A stretch of 64,000 bases of DNA from CBDCYS01 sp965226245. GTDB lineage: Bacteria; Acidobacteriota; Terriglobia; Bryobacterales; UBA6623. Every line of letters starts with the position of its first letter. Position 1 is the stretch's first letter. The notes beneath the pieces are model-generated. The model was given only the letters and a program-made list of their open reading frames with translations, was not told where the DNA came from and ran no database searches. A program made the position numbers and the translations under genes. The stretch spans positions 2,356,001-2,420,000 of the forward strand of contig CBDDCL010000015.1 of NCBI GenBank assembly GCA_965226245.1, read 5' to 3'. Positions 51,614-62,585 of the stretch are shown here, one piece after another.

Positions 51614-52145
51614 CCTGAATTATGCATTGCGGGGTGCACCTGAGGAGGGCTGAGCCGCAAGGGACCATTGGGGAACGCCCGAAAACATGGGGTAAAAAGG
51701 TAGGCTGGCAAAGATTCCAGCTTCACCAGCCAACCCAAAGGAGGTCACCCAAATGGTTACCAAGCGAAAACAGCATAGCTCCCAAAGGGCCGTCAAACAA
51801 GGCCCAGCCGTGACGGTCTCGCAGCCCAATAAAATCGGGGCATCCACGCCTTGACAACTTCCGCGGCAGGAAGCCGACTCCCTACGGCGGCTTGCCGCCG
51901 GTAGTCGAGAGGGCGTTGATCTGAGAGCCTGGCTATGCGCTATGCATAAAATTTTATGCACTGGCCGCAACGTACTGGAAACACGCCACTTCGGAGCGGG
52001 GTTTTGCCGACGCGGATTCTGGGCGGGAGGGGAAACCGGGGACGGAGAAGCCAAAAGACCAGTTGCCGAGCTCCCACCTTACGACGGCCGTCAAGCCGCT
52101 ACGAACGCAGCCGCACTCGCAAAGCGAATCTGTGCATAATTCAGG
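51614..52145. mobile_element. IS1380-derived MITE, copy 2 (532 bp)
   Basis: Same length as copy 1 and nearly identical (one visible base change, CAGTCC versus CAGCCC). Inverted ends CCTGAATTATGCA, flanked by the 5-bp repeat TGTTA. The internal palindrome TGCATAAAATTTTATGCA is at 51943-51960. Confidence 0.85.
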
Positions 52146-52286
52146 TGTTACGGGACTGGCTGCTGTCAACCAGGCACGGGCTGTCCGAATCTCTTTGACG
52201 TTGTACACTGCCTACACGGCAGGCTGATTGCGGGATTCGGTCGCAGGCCCTCCCAAGCCTGGCCCTGGAAGGGATCGGGGTTTGTG

Positions 52287-52445
52287 ATGACCACAGCACC
52301 CAAACTCTTGAGCATCGCCATAGCCGGTGCAATCGGCGCCTTTGCTGCTTTGGCGCCGAAGATCGAACCTGTTTCGGCCCAACAATTGCTTGCGGTCCGC
52401 AGCGTTAATAGGTTACGATTCTCGGGCGGAATGAATGCGAGGTGA
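52287..52445 (+). CDS. Possible small exported peptide
   Basis: 52 residues: MTTAPKLLSIAIAGAIGAFA then ALAPKIEPVSAQQLLAVRSV. The first 30 residues look like a signal peptide. The rest is short and ends NRLRFSGGMNAR. It lies just right of MITE copy 2 and 60 bases before yqgE, so it may be the start of a truncated gene. Ribosome binding site weak. Confidence 0.35.
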   Translation: MTTAPKLLSIAIAGAIGAFAALAPKIEPVSAQQLLAVRSVNRLRFSGGMNAR

Positions 52446-52506
52446 CGCCACCCCCACACTGCCTGCTTACCGCCGGGCGGGTCGAAACTCGATCAAGGGC
52501 CGGCAG

Positions 52507-53181
52507 ATGATTCTGATCGGACTCGTTGCCGGACTTGTCTTGCTGGGCACATTTTTTCAGGCGAGCGCCCAGTCCCCTTCAGCACGCGAGCCCCAGCGTG
52601 CGGCGGCTGGGAAGTTTCTCGTTGCCAATCGCAGCCTGCGGGATCCGAACTTTGCCAAGACCGTTGTCCTGTTGACCGGCCACAGCGACCAGGGGGCGAT
52701 GGGGCTCATCATCAATCGTCCGGCCGATGTAAGACTGGCGGAGGTGCTGCCCGAAACGGAGGGGCTGGAGGAGCGGCCGGACACCATTTACATCGGCGGT
52801 CCGGTCGCCCGCCGCGGCATGATGTTGCTGATCCGTACTGACGAAGCTCCGGAGAACGCCCGGCGCGTGCTCGACGGGCTGTACTTGAGCGCCAGCCGCA
52901 CTGTGCTGGAAACGATGATCTCGGAAGGCGACATTGGCAGTTTTCGCGTCTACTCCGGACACTCAGGCTGGGGCCCGGGCCAACTCGAAAACGAGTTGGA
53001 ACAAGGAGCTTGGCATATTTTTCCGGGCGACACTCGAACCGTATTCGATCCCAGTCTGCCGGAGGTATGGCAGCGCCTGATCGATCGAACCCAGATGCGT
53101 TTCGCCAGAGCCGATTATCCCGATCGCGGGCGCCCACGCCAAACACAGCACCCGGTTGACCGCCGGCTTTCCCGGAACTAG
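52507..53181 (+). CDS. YqgE/AlgH family protein with signal peptide
   Basis: 224 residues from MILIGLVAGLVLLGTFFQAS, with AAGGG ahead of this ATG. The frame extends 24 codons upstream without support. The YqgE/AlgH (DUF179) fold is clear: GKFLVANRSLRDPNFAKTVV, LLTGHSDQGAMGLIINRPAD, IYIGGPVARRGMMLLIRTDE, FRVYSGHSGWGPGQLENELE, GAWHIFPGD. Most family members are cytoplasmic; the leader here is unusual and suggests export. The function of the family is not settled. Confidence 0.85.
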   Translation: MILIGLVAGLVLLGTFFQASAQSPSAREPQRAAAGKFLVANRSLRDPNFAKTVVLLTGHSDQGAMGLIINRPADVRLAEVLPETEGLEERPDTIYIGGPVARRGMMLLIRTDEAPENARRVLDGLYLSASRTVLETMISEGDIGSFRVYSGHSGWGPGQLENELEQGAWHIFPGDTRTVFDPSLPEVWQRLIDRTQMRFARADYPDRGRPRQTQHPVDRRLSRN

Positions 53182-53194
53182 TCCAATGCTGTTC

Positions 53195-53330
53195 ACTTAG
53201 AGCCGTTGAGCTGCTCGTGGAGAGCCTTGAGCCGCGAAGCGGCGCCGGATCGTAGCCCATGGGTGGAGCGAAGCGGAACCCTGGGTCCAAAACCCCTCAA
53301 GGCCAAAGCCCCGAAAGGGCGCAGGAAAAC
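53195..53330 (+). repeat. Dispersed repeat family R1, copy C (degenerate)
   Basis: GCCGCGAAGCGGCGCCGGAT, CGTAGCCCATGGGTGGAGCG and AAGCGGAACCCTGGGT are shared with copies A and B, but the 8-bp tandem part is reduced and the distal part diverges. Confidence 0.7.
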
Positions 53331-53489
53331 TAACCCATGATTCTGACAACCGATCCGCCATGTGCCGAAAAAAGATACGACGCCCCTGGCAGGCCTGCCC
53401 TGACACCACTAACTGAACAGTATTGGGAACTAGTATAACGTTTCAGTAAAACATAACCATAGGACAATGTTTTTTGCTAGACTGGTTGC

Positions 53490-53855
53490 ATGGCAGGAAA
53501 ATCGAAGCGTCCCCCACTGGTTCTCACTCCCGAAGAGGTGCAACATCTGAAGCGGCTGCGTCGTTCCCGCAAGGCTCCGGCTCGGGAGGTGCAACGCGCC
53601 GAGATTCTGTGGCGCTATCATGGCGGCGAGACCATCGCCGAGATTATGCGGGCCGTGAAGATGACCCGCAAGAGCGTTGCCAAATGGATCGAGCGAGCCC
53701 TCGCCATGGGGGTGGAAGCGGCCCTCAAGGACGCCTATCATCGTCCCTACGAGCCCCGCATTAGCGAAGAGGCCAAGGCCGCCGCACCGGTCGTTCACCG
53801 CTGGGGCAAGTTCGAGGCGCTCGAAGCCGCGCCTGAGACAGGTACAGTTTCATGA
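53490..53855 (+). pseudogene. IS630-family transposase, N-terminal fragment
   Basis: 121 codons. The N-terminal helix-turn-helix region LTPEEVQHLKRLRRSRKAPA, REVQRAEILWRYHGGETIAE, IMRAVKMTRKSVAKWIERAL and PYEPRISEEAKA follows the IS630 pattern. The DDE catalytic domain is absent: after the last motif the frame passes into unrelated sequence and stops. So this is a truncated remnant. Confidence 0.7.
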
Positions 53856-53881
53856 AACGACATACTAGTCACAAGGCCAAT

Positions 53882-54286
53882 TCAGCCCGACCGGGGCACG
53901 CCCCGCCGCTGCAACTCCAACCCGACCCGCTTACGATGCTCCGCTTTTTCTTGCGATGTGCAGTCGGACCAGTCGAAGCCGTCTTGCCGCGCCACGAGCG
54001 TGCTGGCCCAAGCTTGAGCAAATTCGTAGTTGCCCTCCAGCTCCCAACCGTTGATCACTTCAGCAAGGATCTTGACTGTCGGGATTTCGTGTGGTTGCAT
54101 GCGTTCCAGATAGCCGTCATTTCGGAATTCGCCGATCAGCTCGACGAGTGAGTCGACTTGCTCATCGGTAAGACCCCGGAGCACGTCCGCGAAGAAGGAG
54201 ACAGCGTGCCGCTGCCGCGTGGAGAGCGGGATTCTGCCGCCCTCGACCACCCTGAAACCAGCTTGGTTCGTCATTTGACTTGCCAT
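53882..54286 (-). CDS. Hypothetical protein
   Basis: 134 residues: MASQMTNQAGFRVVEGGRIP, then a helical acidic core (HAVSFFADVLRGLTDEQVDS, LVELIGEFRNDGYLERMQPH, EIPTVKILAEVINGWELEGN) and a basic tail. No family is recognised and no signal peptide is seen. The composition looks protein-like and the frame is not explained by another gene on the opposite strand. A possible role is unknown. Confidence 0.5.
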   Translation of the reverse strand: MASQMTNQAGFRVVEGGRIPLSTRQRHAVSFFADVLRGLTDEQVDSLVELIGEFRNDGYLERMQPHEIPTVKILAEVINGWELEGNYEFAQAWASTLVARQDGFDWSDCTSQEKAEHRKRVGLELQRRGVPRSG

Positions 54287-54535
54287 CAGACTCGAAATCT
54301 CCCTGAGACTCTATCGGTCGAAGTCGGCGAGAACTGTAGAGGATATTTAAACCCTTGCCAGGTGAGGACGGTGGGCGCGGCTCGGAAACCTGGGAGTTAC
54401 TCTTGAACCGAGCGTTCTTTCCGTCTTCGACCCGGCGCTCGAGAGCCGGCTAGAAGGCCCCCGCCTCTGATATCCTATGAGTCTGATTTCAAGGGACTTC
54501 CCCTAGATTGGTTTCGCAACGAAAACTAGTTTGCC

Positions 54536-55951
54536 GTGTTCGATCGCCACAAACAAAAAGCCGCGATCCTGTTCGGGGTTGCCGACGTCCTGCTGACGGT
54601 CTGCGCCTTCGAGGCCGCCTATCAGACGCGCGTCGTGCTGCCTCTGGAGCGGGTCTTTTTCATCATCGCTCCGATGAAGGCGCTATTGTTGGGCTCCACG
54701 CTTCTGTTTTGGGTCGGGATCGGAAGCTGGATCGGGGCTTATCGCCGGTTTTACGGGAATGACAGCCGCGCGGTGGTTTACGACACGTTCCTTCAAGTCC
54801 TGTTTGGGACGATCGGACTCGTCACTTTCCAGTTTCTGCTGCGGCTCGACTTAAGCCGTGCCTTCATTGGGCTTTTCGCCGCCTACAGTCTCGGCCTGCT
54901 GCTGTTTTACCGCTTGCTTGCCGGGAGAGTGAGAGGCTATATCCGGCGACAGTTTGGAGCCGAGGTGTTCTATGTCGTGGTTGGATCGGGAGAAAGAGCG
55001 CTCCAGATGGGCCGGCGCTTGGAACAGACTCGCGATTACGGGACGCAGTTACTGGCGTTCGTCGACCCCTCCGGCGCGGCTGATCAGAGCGTCAGGCTGA
55101 GCCGCGACTATCCGGTGAAAGCGTTGTCGGAGCTGCCTGCGATGCTGCGGCGGCACGTGATCGACGAGATCATCTTTACGGTCAAGGGAGAGAATCTCGC
55201 CGAGCTGGAGGAAATCTTTCTGCTTTGCGACGAAGAGGGCGTCAAGACCCGGGTTGTGATGGATCTGTTTCCGCACGTGAACAGCCGCGTTTACCTGGAG
55301 GGTTTCGGAGACATTCCCCTGCTCACGTTTTCGGCGACGCCGCACGATGAACTGCGTCTGTTCGTTAAGCGCCTCATCGACGTACTGGCGTCCGCGGCAG
55401 CGCTCGTGGTTCTAGCCATTCCGATGGGAGTCTTGGCGGCGCTGGTGCGACTCACTTCCAAGGGCCCGGTCATTTTTCGCCAAGAGCGCTGCGGACTCAA
55501 TGGCCGGCGCTTCGCCTTCTACAAATTCCGGTCCATGGTCGAGAACGCCGAAGATCTCAAGACCAACATCGAGCACCTCAACGAAAAGGACGGCCCCGTC
55601 TTCAAGATTTCGAATGATCCTCGCTTGACGCCGATCGGGCGCTATTTACGCCGCTTCTCGATTGACGAGTGGCCTCAGCTTTGGAACGTTCTCCGCGGCG
55701 ATATGTCTCTGGTCGGCCCGCGCCCGGCAGTCCCTTCCGAAATTGACCAATACGAAACATGGCACAGGCGCAGGCTGCGCATGCGGCCGGGTCTGACTTG
55801 CCTCTGGGCGATCGAGGGGCGAGACACGATCGAGTTCGACACCTGGATGAAGCTGGATCTCGAATACATCGACAACTGGTCGCTGTGGCTCGACCTGAAG
55901 ATTATTTTTCAGACGATTCCGAAGGTGGCGGCCGGACGGGGCGCGAGTTAG
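54536..55951 (+). CDS. Exopolysaccharide polyprenyl glycosylphosphotransferase (WbaP/UndPP-type)
   Basis: 471 residues from a GTG. Four N-terminal membrane helices (AILFGVADVLLTVCAFEAAY to GLFAAYSLGLLLFYRLLAGR) precede a CoA-binding-like Rossmann domain (FYVVVGSGERALQMGRRLEQ). The C-terminal bacterial sugar transferase domain follows: KRLIDVLASAAALVVLAIPM, FRQERCGLNGRRFAFYKFRS, RRFSIDEWPQLWNVLRGDMS, LVGPRPAVPSEI, RMRPGLTCLWAI. It transfers a sugar-1-phosphate to undecaprenyl phosphate, the first membrane step in exopolysaccharide or O-unit assembly. No other polysaccharide genes are visible here, so it is isolated from its pathway. Confidence 0.93.
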   Translation: MFDRHKQKAAILFGVADVLLTVCAFEAAYQTRVVLPLERVFFIIAPMKALLLGSTLLFWVGIGSWIGAYRRFYGNDSRAVVYDTFLQVLFGTIGLVTFQFLLRLDLSRAFIGLFAAYSLGLLLFYRLLAGRVRGYIRRQFGAEVFYVVVGSGERALQMGRRLEQTRDYGTQLLAFVDPSGAADQSVRLSRDYPVKALSELPAMLRRHVIDEIIFTVKGENLAELEEIFLLCDEEGVKTRVVMDLFPHVNSRVYLEGFGDIPLLTFSATPHDELRLFVKRLIDVLASAAALVVLAIPMGVLAALVRLTSKGPVIFRQERCGLNGRRFAFYKFRSMVENAEDLKTNIEHLNEKDGPVFKISNDPRLTPIGRYLRRFSIDEWPQLWNVLRGDMSLVGPRPAVPSEIDQYETWHRRRLRMRPGLTCLWAIEGRDTIEFDTWMKLDLEYIDNWSLWLDLKIIFQTIPKVAAGRGAS

Positions 55952-55985
55952 CCGTCCGATTAGGGTTCAATCTGACTCAGCGGTG

Positions 55986-56246
55986 ATGGAATTCCGGAAC
56001 GTATGGGAGCTGGTCGGCTCAATGGAGGGCAAGGCGTTTTCAACTGAACGTGGAGACTCCTTCACCTACCGCTACCGCAAAACTTATATTGTTGTGAGCG
56101 GCGGGAATCAGTCCATCCCTCGAACGAATTTCGAGAAGGTGTGGCGGTTTCGGCGGCAAAACGATTCTCGCGCCGCCGTGCCCGTGCAGGGGGTGAAATT
56201 CATCGAGGCGATCTTGTCGGACTCGCGCTTGATGGGCTCTTCATGA
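55986..56246 (+). CDS. Hypothetical protein
   Basis: 86 residues (MEFRNVWELVGSMEGKAFST). It contains beta-type segments (DSFTYRYRKTYIVVSGGNQS) and an ERGDSF...IPRTNFEKVWRF...GVKFIEAIL pattern suggesting a small DNA- or RNA-related fold. No family is recognised. It is intact and ends 52 bases before the group II intron. Confidence 0.5.
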   Translation: MEFRNVWELVGSMEGKAFSTERGDSFTYRYRKTYIVVSGGNQSIPRTNFEKVWRFRRQNDSRAAVPVQGVKFIEAILSDSRLMGSS

Positions 56247-56298
56247 ACCAATGAGCGGTTCGCCATGGTAGGATCCGGGGCCTAGCCAGCATTTCTCA

Positions 56299-58250
<1,952 letters not shown>

Positions 58251-58261
58251 CCAACCGGCGA

Positions 58262-58395
58262 GGCGAAGTGCGTGAGAAGGCCCGCCATTACTTCGTTGCG
58301 CTTGCTCGCCGTGCTCACCGCAGGGTCACGTACGCCTCCGCTCGTCAAGCGGCGCGCGCCTCGTACTGACTGACGGGCCTCTCACGCACTTCGCC
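58262..58395. repeat. Inverted-repeat element, 22-bp arms
   Basis: Left arm 58262-58284 (GGCGAAGTGCGTGAGAAGGC then CCG) pairs with the right arm 58374-58395 (CGGGCCTCTCACGCACTTCG then CC) with one extra A. The left arm and inner sequence resemble 16633-16710. Confidence 0.75.
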
Positions 58396-58486
58396 TCGCC
58401 ACGCGGTGAGAAAAGCGGGCTAGTCGAACCGCTGCGATTCAGATTCGCCAGCCGGCTACCTGATATCATGTAGCCGGGATCCGGAA

Positions 58487-61027
58487 ATGTCTTGTGCGAT
58501 TTTACTGGGGACGCTGCTGGCGGTCCTCTCCCAGGCGCAAACGGCGAAGCAACTGCCTCCAGCGGCCAGCATCCAGGTCAATTTCACTAGCCACATTCAG
58601 CCTATTCTGAAGACCCGCTGCTACACCTGCCATGGCGAGCAGCTTCAGTTAAGAAAGCTGCGTCTCGACCGCCGTGCCGACGCCATCCGCGGCGGTGAGT
58701 CCGGCATCCCGGCCATCGTTCCCGGGGACAGCGCAAACAGTCTGCTGATTCGCTACGTCACCGGAATCGATCCCGACGTGGTGATGCCTCCCGAGGGCGA
58801 CAAGCTGGCGCCCGATGAGGTGGGACTACTGCGGGCGTGGATCGATCAGGGCGCTGCGTATCCGGGTGACGCCGCGGAGCTGTCGACTGAGTCAGCTCGT
58901 CCTGCTTCCGATCATTGGGCGTTTCAACCTGTGCGGCGGCCAAGTGTGCCGGCGGTTCGGAGCGAAACTTGGGTCCGCAACCCGATCGACGCCTTCGTTC
59001 TGGCGAAACTCGAACAGCGCGGCTGGAGGCCGTCGGACCCAGCGAAGCCGCGGGCGCTGTTGCGCAGGCTCTACCTCGATCTGATCGGCCTGCCACCGAC
59101 CCTGGAGGAGCAACAAGCCCTCCTCAAAGACCCCTCGCCCGAAAGCTTCGACCAACTCGTCGACGACCTGTTGCAGCGTCCCGGCTACGGCGAACGCTGG
59201 GCGCGGCACTGGTTCGATCTGGTGCGCTACGCCGAGACCAACGGCTATGAGCGCGACAACGCCAAGCCTCATGTCTGGCGCTACCGCGACTACGTCATTC
59301 GGGCCTTCAACCGCGACAAGCCCTACGACCGGTTCATCATCGAACAGCTCGCCGGTGATGAAATGGAAGAGGTCTCGCCCGAGACGCTGATCGCGCTTGG
59401 CTACAACCGGCTCGGCCCTTGGGACGATGAGCCCGCCGACTTTACGCAAGACCGCTTCGACCAGCTCGATGACATCGTAACCACCACGTCCCAAGTGTTT
59501 CTCGGGCTGACGCTGGGCTGCGCGCGCTGCCACAACCACAAGTTCGATCCGCTGACCGCCCGAGATTACTACGGAATGGTGGCGATTTTCGATGGCCTGG
59601 TCCGTCCTCAAAACGGCCGGACGGAGCTGGATTTGCCGCTCGGCTCACGGGCGGAACTGGACGAGGTGGCCAAGGTCGAGAGCCGCATCGGACCGTTGGA
59701 GGAACAAATCGAAGCCCTCAAGCGAGGCTACTGGCCGGCCTTTCTTCGCTCCGGGAAAAGCGAACTGGACGAGGAGTCTGTCAAAGCCTTCCTCACGGAC
59801 GCCGGCAAGCGAACCGCCGAGCAGGAAAGACTCGTGAAGCGGAATAGCGGCCGGCTCAAAAGCGAGGCCGGGAAGAATCTTCCCGAAGAGCTGAAGAGCG
59901 AAATCGCCGGGTTGAAAGAGGCCATCGCTCCGCTGCGGGAGTCGATTCCGGACCTGCCGCGCGGCTACTTCCTGCATGAGCCCTCGCCGCGGCCGCCGGC
60001 CACGCACCTGCTCATCCGGGGAAGTGCTCATAACCCGGGGCCCGAAGTTTCCCCCGCTGTCCCGGTCGTCCTGGCCGCTGCGCAGCCGCGATTCCCGGCT
60101 CCCCGCCGGACCAGCCTGCGCCGCCTGACCTTGGCCCGCTGGATCGCCGACCCCAGCAACCCGCTGACCGCGAGAGTCATCGTCAACCGCGTTTGGCAGC
60201 ACCATTTCGGCGAAGGCCTCGTGCGGACTCCCAGTAACTTCGGCAAGATTGGCCAGCCGCCGACTCATCCCAAGCTTCTCGACTGGCTGGCGAGGTGGTT
60301 TGTCGACAACGGCTGGTCGCTGAAGAAGCTGCACCGGCTGATCTTGAGCAGCAATACCTACCGCATGAGCAAACAATGGAAAGCTCAATACGGTGCCGAA
60401 GATCCGGAAAGCCGCTTGCTGTGGCGCGTGCCCTATACCAGGCTCGAGGTGGAAGCCGTCCGCGATTCCATACTGGCGGTCACGGGGCGCCTGAACCGTA
60501 AAATGTACGGGCCCAGCATGCTGCCGCCTATTCCCGCGGCGGCGCTCGAAGGACACAGTGACCCCGACAAGATCTGGAAAGCATCGGAGGAAGACGAGGC
60601 TTCTCGCAGAACCATCTACGCCTTCATCAAACGGTCGATGGTGATACCGATGCTCGAAGTGCTGGACCTGTGCGACACCACCCGCAGTACGGCGAAACGC
60701 GCGGTGACCAGCGTGGCTCCGCAGGCGCTCACCCTTTTCAATGGGGATTTTGTCACCGAGCAAGTCCGCTACTTTGCCGAGCGCCTGGTTTGGGAGGTGG
60801 GGCTCAATTCTGAAAAGCAAATCGAGCGAGCTTATTCGCTGGCATTAGCCCGTCCGCCAACTGCCGCGGAACGAGCCCGAGTGACAGCATTTCTCAATCG
60901 TGAAGCCGATGCTTGGATTGGTGAGCCGAGCGGGCGTCCGCGGGATCCCGCGATGGCGAGACGCCACGCAACCGAGCAGATGTGCCGGGTGATCCTCAAC
61001 CTAAACGAATTTGTTTACACGGATTGA
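58487..61027 (+). CDS. PSD1 and planctomycete cytochrome C domain protein (DUF1549/DUF1553)
   Basis: 846 residues with a signal peptide (MSCAILLGTLLAVLSQAQ). There is one planctomycete-type heme motif CYTCHGEQLQLRKLRLDRRA near residue 46, followed by DUF1549 (RNPIDAFVLAKLEQRGWRPS, WARHWFDLVRYAETNGYERD, CARCHNHKFDPLTARDYYGM). A charged coiled stretch (about 390-470) leads to DUF1553 (NPLTARVIVNRVWQHHFGEG, DTTRSTAKRAVTSVAPQALT). It is exported; the biochemical role is unknown. It is followed after 15 bases by its usual DUF1501 partner, so the two form an operon. Confidence 0.92.
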   Translation: MSCAILLGTLLAVLSQAQTAKQLPPAASIQVNFTSHIQPILKTRCYTCHGEQLQLRKLRLDRRADAIRGGESGIPAIVPGDSANSLLIRYVTGIDPDVVMPPEGDKLAPDEVGLLRAWIDQGAAYPGDAAELSTESARPASDHWAFQPVRRPSVPAVRSETWVRNPIDAFVLAKLEQRGWRPSDPAKPRALLRRLYLDLIGLPPTLEEQQALLKDPSPESFDQLVDDLLQRPGYGERWARHWFDLVRYAETNGYERDNAKPHVWRYRDYVIRAFNRDKPYDRFIIEQLAGDEMEEVSPETLIALGYNRLGPWDDEPADFTQDRFDQLDDIVTTTSQVFLGLTLGCARCHNHKFDPLTARDYYGMVAIFDGLVRPQNGRTELDLPLGSRAELDEVAKVESRIGPLEEQIEALKRGYWPAFLRSGKSELDEESVKAFLTDAGKRTAEQERLVKRNSGRLKSEAGKNLPEELKSEIAGLKEAIAPLRESIPDLPRGYFLHEPSPRPPATHLLIRGSAHNPGPEVSPAVPVVLAAAQPRFPAPRRTSLRRLTLARWIADPSNPLTARVIVNRVWQHHFGEGLVRTPSNFGKIGQPPTHPKLLDWLARWFVDNGWSLKKLHRLILSSNTYRMSKQWKAQYGAEDPESRLLWRVPYTRLEVEAVRDSILAVTGRLNRKMYGPSMLPPIPAAALEGHSDPDKIWKASEEDEASRRTIYAFIKRSMVIPMLEVLDLCDTTRSTAKRAVTSVAPQALTLFNGDFVTEQVRYFAERLVWEVGLNSEKQIERAYSLALARPPTAAERARVTAFLNREADAWIGEPSGRPRDPAMARRHATEQMCRVILNLNEFVYTD

Positions 61028-61042
61028 TCTGGGAGGTGACCG

Positions 61043-62533
61043 ATGGCTGAGCAATCAAGGCGATATTCACCCAACCCCACTCCTTGCGGGCGCAACCGCC
61101 GCGAGTTTCTGTGGGAGGTCGGCGGAGGGTTCGCGGGCCTGGCGCTGATCGATCTGTTGACCCGGGACGGGTTTTTCACTCAGCAGGCTCAGGCCGCTGC
61201 CACTCGAGATGGCGCCGCGGCCGCTCAAGAGTTCTTGGCTCCGAAGGCGCCGCACTTTCCAGTCAAGGCCAAGCATGTCGTCTTCTTGTTTATGAACGGC
61301 GCGCCCAGCCACGTCGATACGTTCGATTACAAACCGGCGCTCAGCAAGTACAACGAAACCCCTTACAGAGGCGACCTCAGCGTCGGATCGAACAACCGGC
61401 CGCTCGGCTACTTGATGCAAAGTCCGTTCGAGTTCAACAAATACGGGCAGAGCGGGCTCGAAATCAGCAGCCTCTACCCGCACGTCTCCCGGCACGCCGA
61501 CGATCTTTGCGTCATTCGGTCACTTCAAACCGACACGGCCGCGCACGCCTCCGGGTGCTTGCAGATGAACACCGGCAGCGTCATCATCGGCAAGCCGAGC
61601 CTGGGGTCGTGGTTGAACTATGGCCTGGGAACGCTCAACGCCGACCTGCCCGGCTTTGTCGTTATGACCGACCCGCGGGGAGGCCCGATCAGCGGTCCGT
61701 CCAACTGGACATCGGGTTTCATGCCGGCGGGCTACCAGGGGACACTATTCCGAAGCAAAGGCAGCCCGCTGCTGGACCTCGCCACGCCAAGCGGAATCAG
61801 CGAGCGGACCCAGCGTCATTCCTTGGATGTTCTCAAAGAGCTGAACGAACAGCATCTCGAGCCGCGCGCCGACGAGTCGCAGCTGGTGGCCAGAATCCAC
61901 TCCTACGAACTCGCCTACCGCATGCAAACCGCCGCGGCGGAGGTGGTCGATCTCGATCAAGAAAACGCCAAGACAAAGAGCCTGTACGGCCTGGACAACT
62001 CGCTTACCGGAGATTTCGGACGCAAATGTCTCATTACCCGCCGCCTGCTAGAAAAAGGCGTCCGCTTTGTCCAGCTCTATTCCGGCGGCGGGCACATCGA
62101 AGACACTTGGGATGGCCACACCGACTGCATCTCGAACCACAAGCTCCATGCGGGCGAAACCGACCAGCCCATCGCCGCGCTGATCGATGACCTGAAACGC
62201 ACCGGGCTGTGGGAAGAGACGCTGCTCGTTTGGGGCGGCGAGTTCGGCCGCACTCCTACCAGCGAGGGAATCGGCAAGCCAGGCAGAGATCATAATATAC
62301 ACGGGTTCTCTATGTGGCTGGCCGGGGCGGGAGTCAAAGGCGGACAGGCGATCGGCGCCACCGACGAGCTGGGCTTTCTGGCGGTGGAAGATGTCCATCA
62401 CGTCTCTGATTTACACGCCACGGTTCTTCATTTGATGGGGCTCGACCACACCAAGCTCACCTACTTCTACCAAGGCCTCGATCAGCGGCTAACGGGAACT
62501 CGCGGCAACGTCATTGAGAAGGCATTGGTGTAG
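61043..62533 (+). CDS. DUF1501 domain-containing protein
   Basis: 496 residues preceded by GGGAGGTGACCG. The N-terminus has a twin-arginine motif (NRREFLWEVGGGFAGLALID), so it is probably exported folded by Tat. The DUF1501 (sulfatase/phosphatase-like) core shows VFLFMNGAPSHVDTFDYKPA, SSLYPHVSRHADDLCVIRSL, FVQLYSGGGHIEDTWDGHTD, LVWGGEFGRTPTSEGIGKPG and RDHNIHGFSMWLAGAGVKGG with His/Asp positions like those of the alkaline-phosphatase superfamily. The pairing with PSD1 proteins is standard in Planctomycetes and Acidobacteria. Confidence 0.92.
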   Translation: MAEQSRRYSPNPTPCGRNRREFLWEVGGGFAGLALIDLLTRDGFFTQQAQAAATRDGAAAAQEFLAPKAPHFPVKAKHVVFLFMNGAPSHVDTFDYKPALSKYNETPYRGDLSVGSNNRPLGYLMQSPFEFNKYGQSGLEISSLYPHVSRHADDLCVIRSLQTDTAAHASGCLQMNTGSVIIGKPSLGSWLNYGLGTLNADLPGFVVMTDPRGGPISGPSNWTSGFMPAGYQGTLFRSKGSPLLDLATPSGISERTQRHSLDVLKELNEQHLEPRADESQLVARIHSYELAYRMQTAAAEVVDLDQENAKTKSLYGLDNSLTGDFGRKCLITRRLLEKGVRFVQLYSGGGHIEDTWDGHTDCISNHKLHAGETDQPIAALIDDLKRTGLWEETLLVWGGEFGRTPTSEGIGKPGRDHNIHGFSMWLAGAGVKGGQAIGATDELGFLAVEDVHHVSDLHATVLHLMGLDHTKLTYFYQGLDQRLTGTRGNVIEKALV

Positions 62534-62585
62534 TGTTCAGGAGCGCGTCATTCATGAGGCCGTACTTTGCCGAGCCCGGTGTTTG

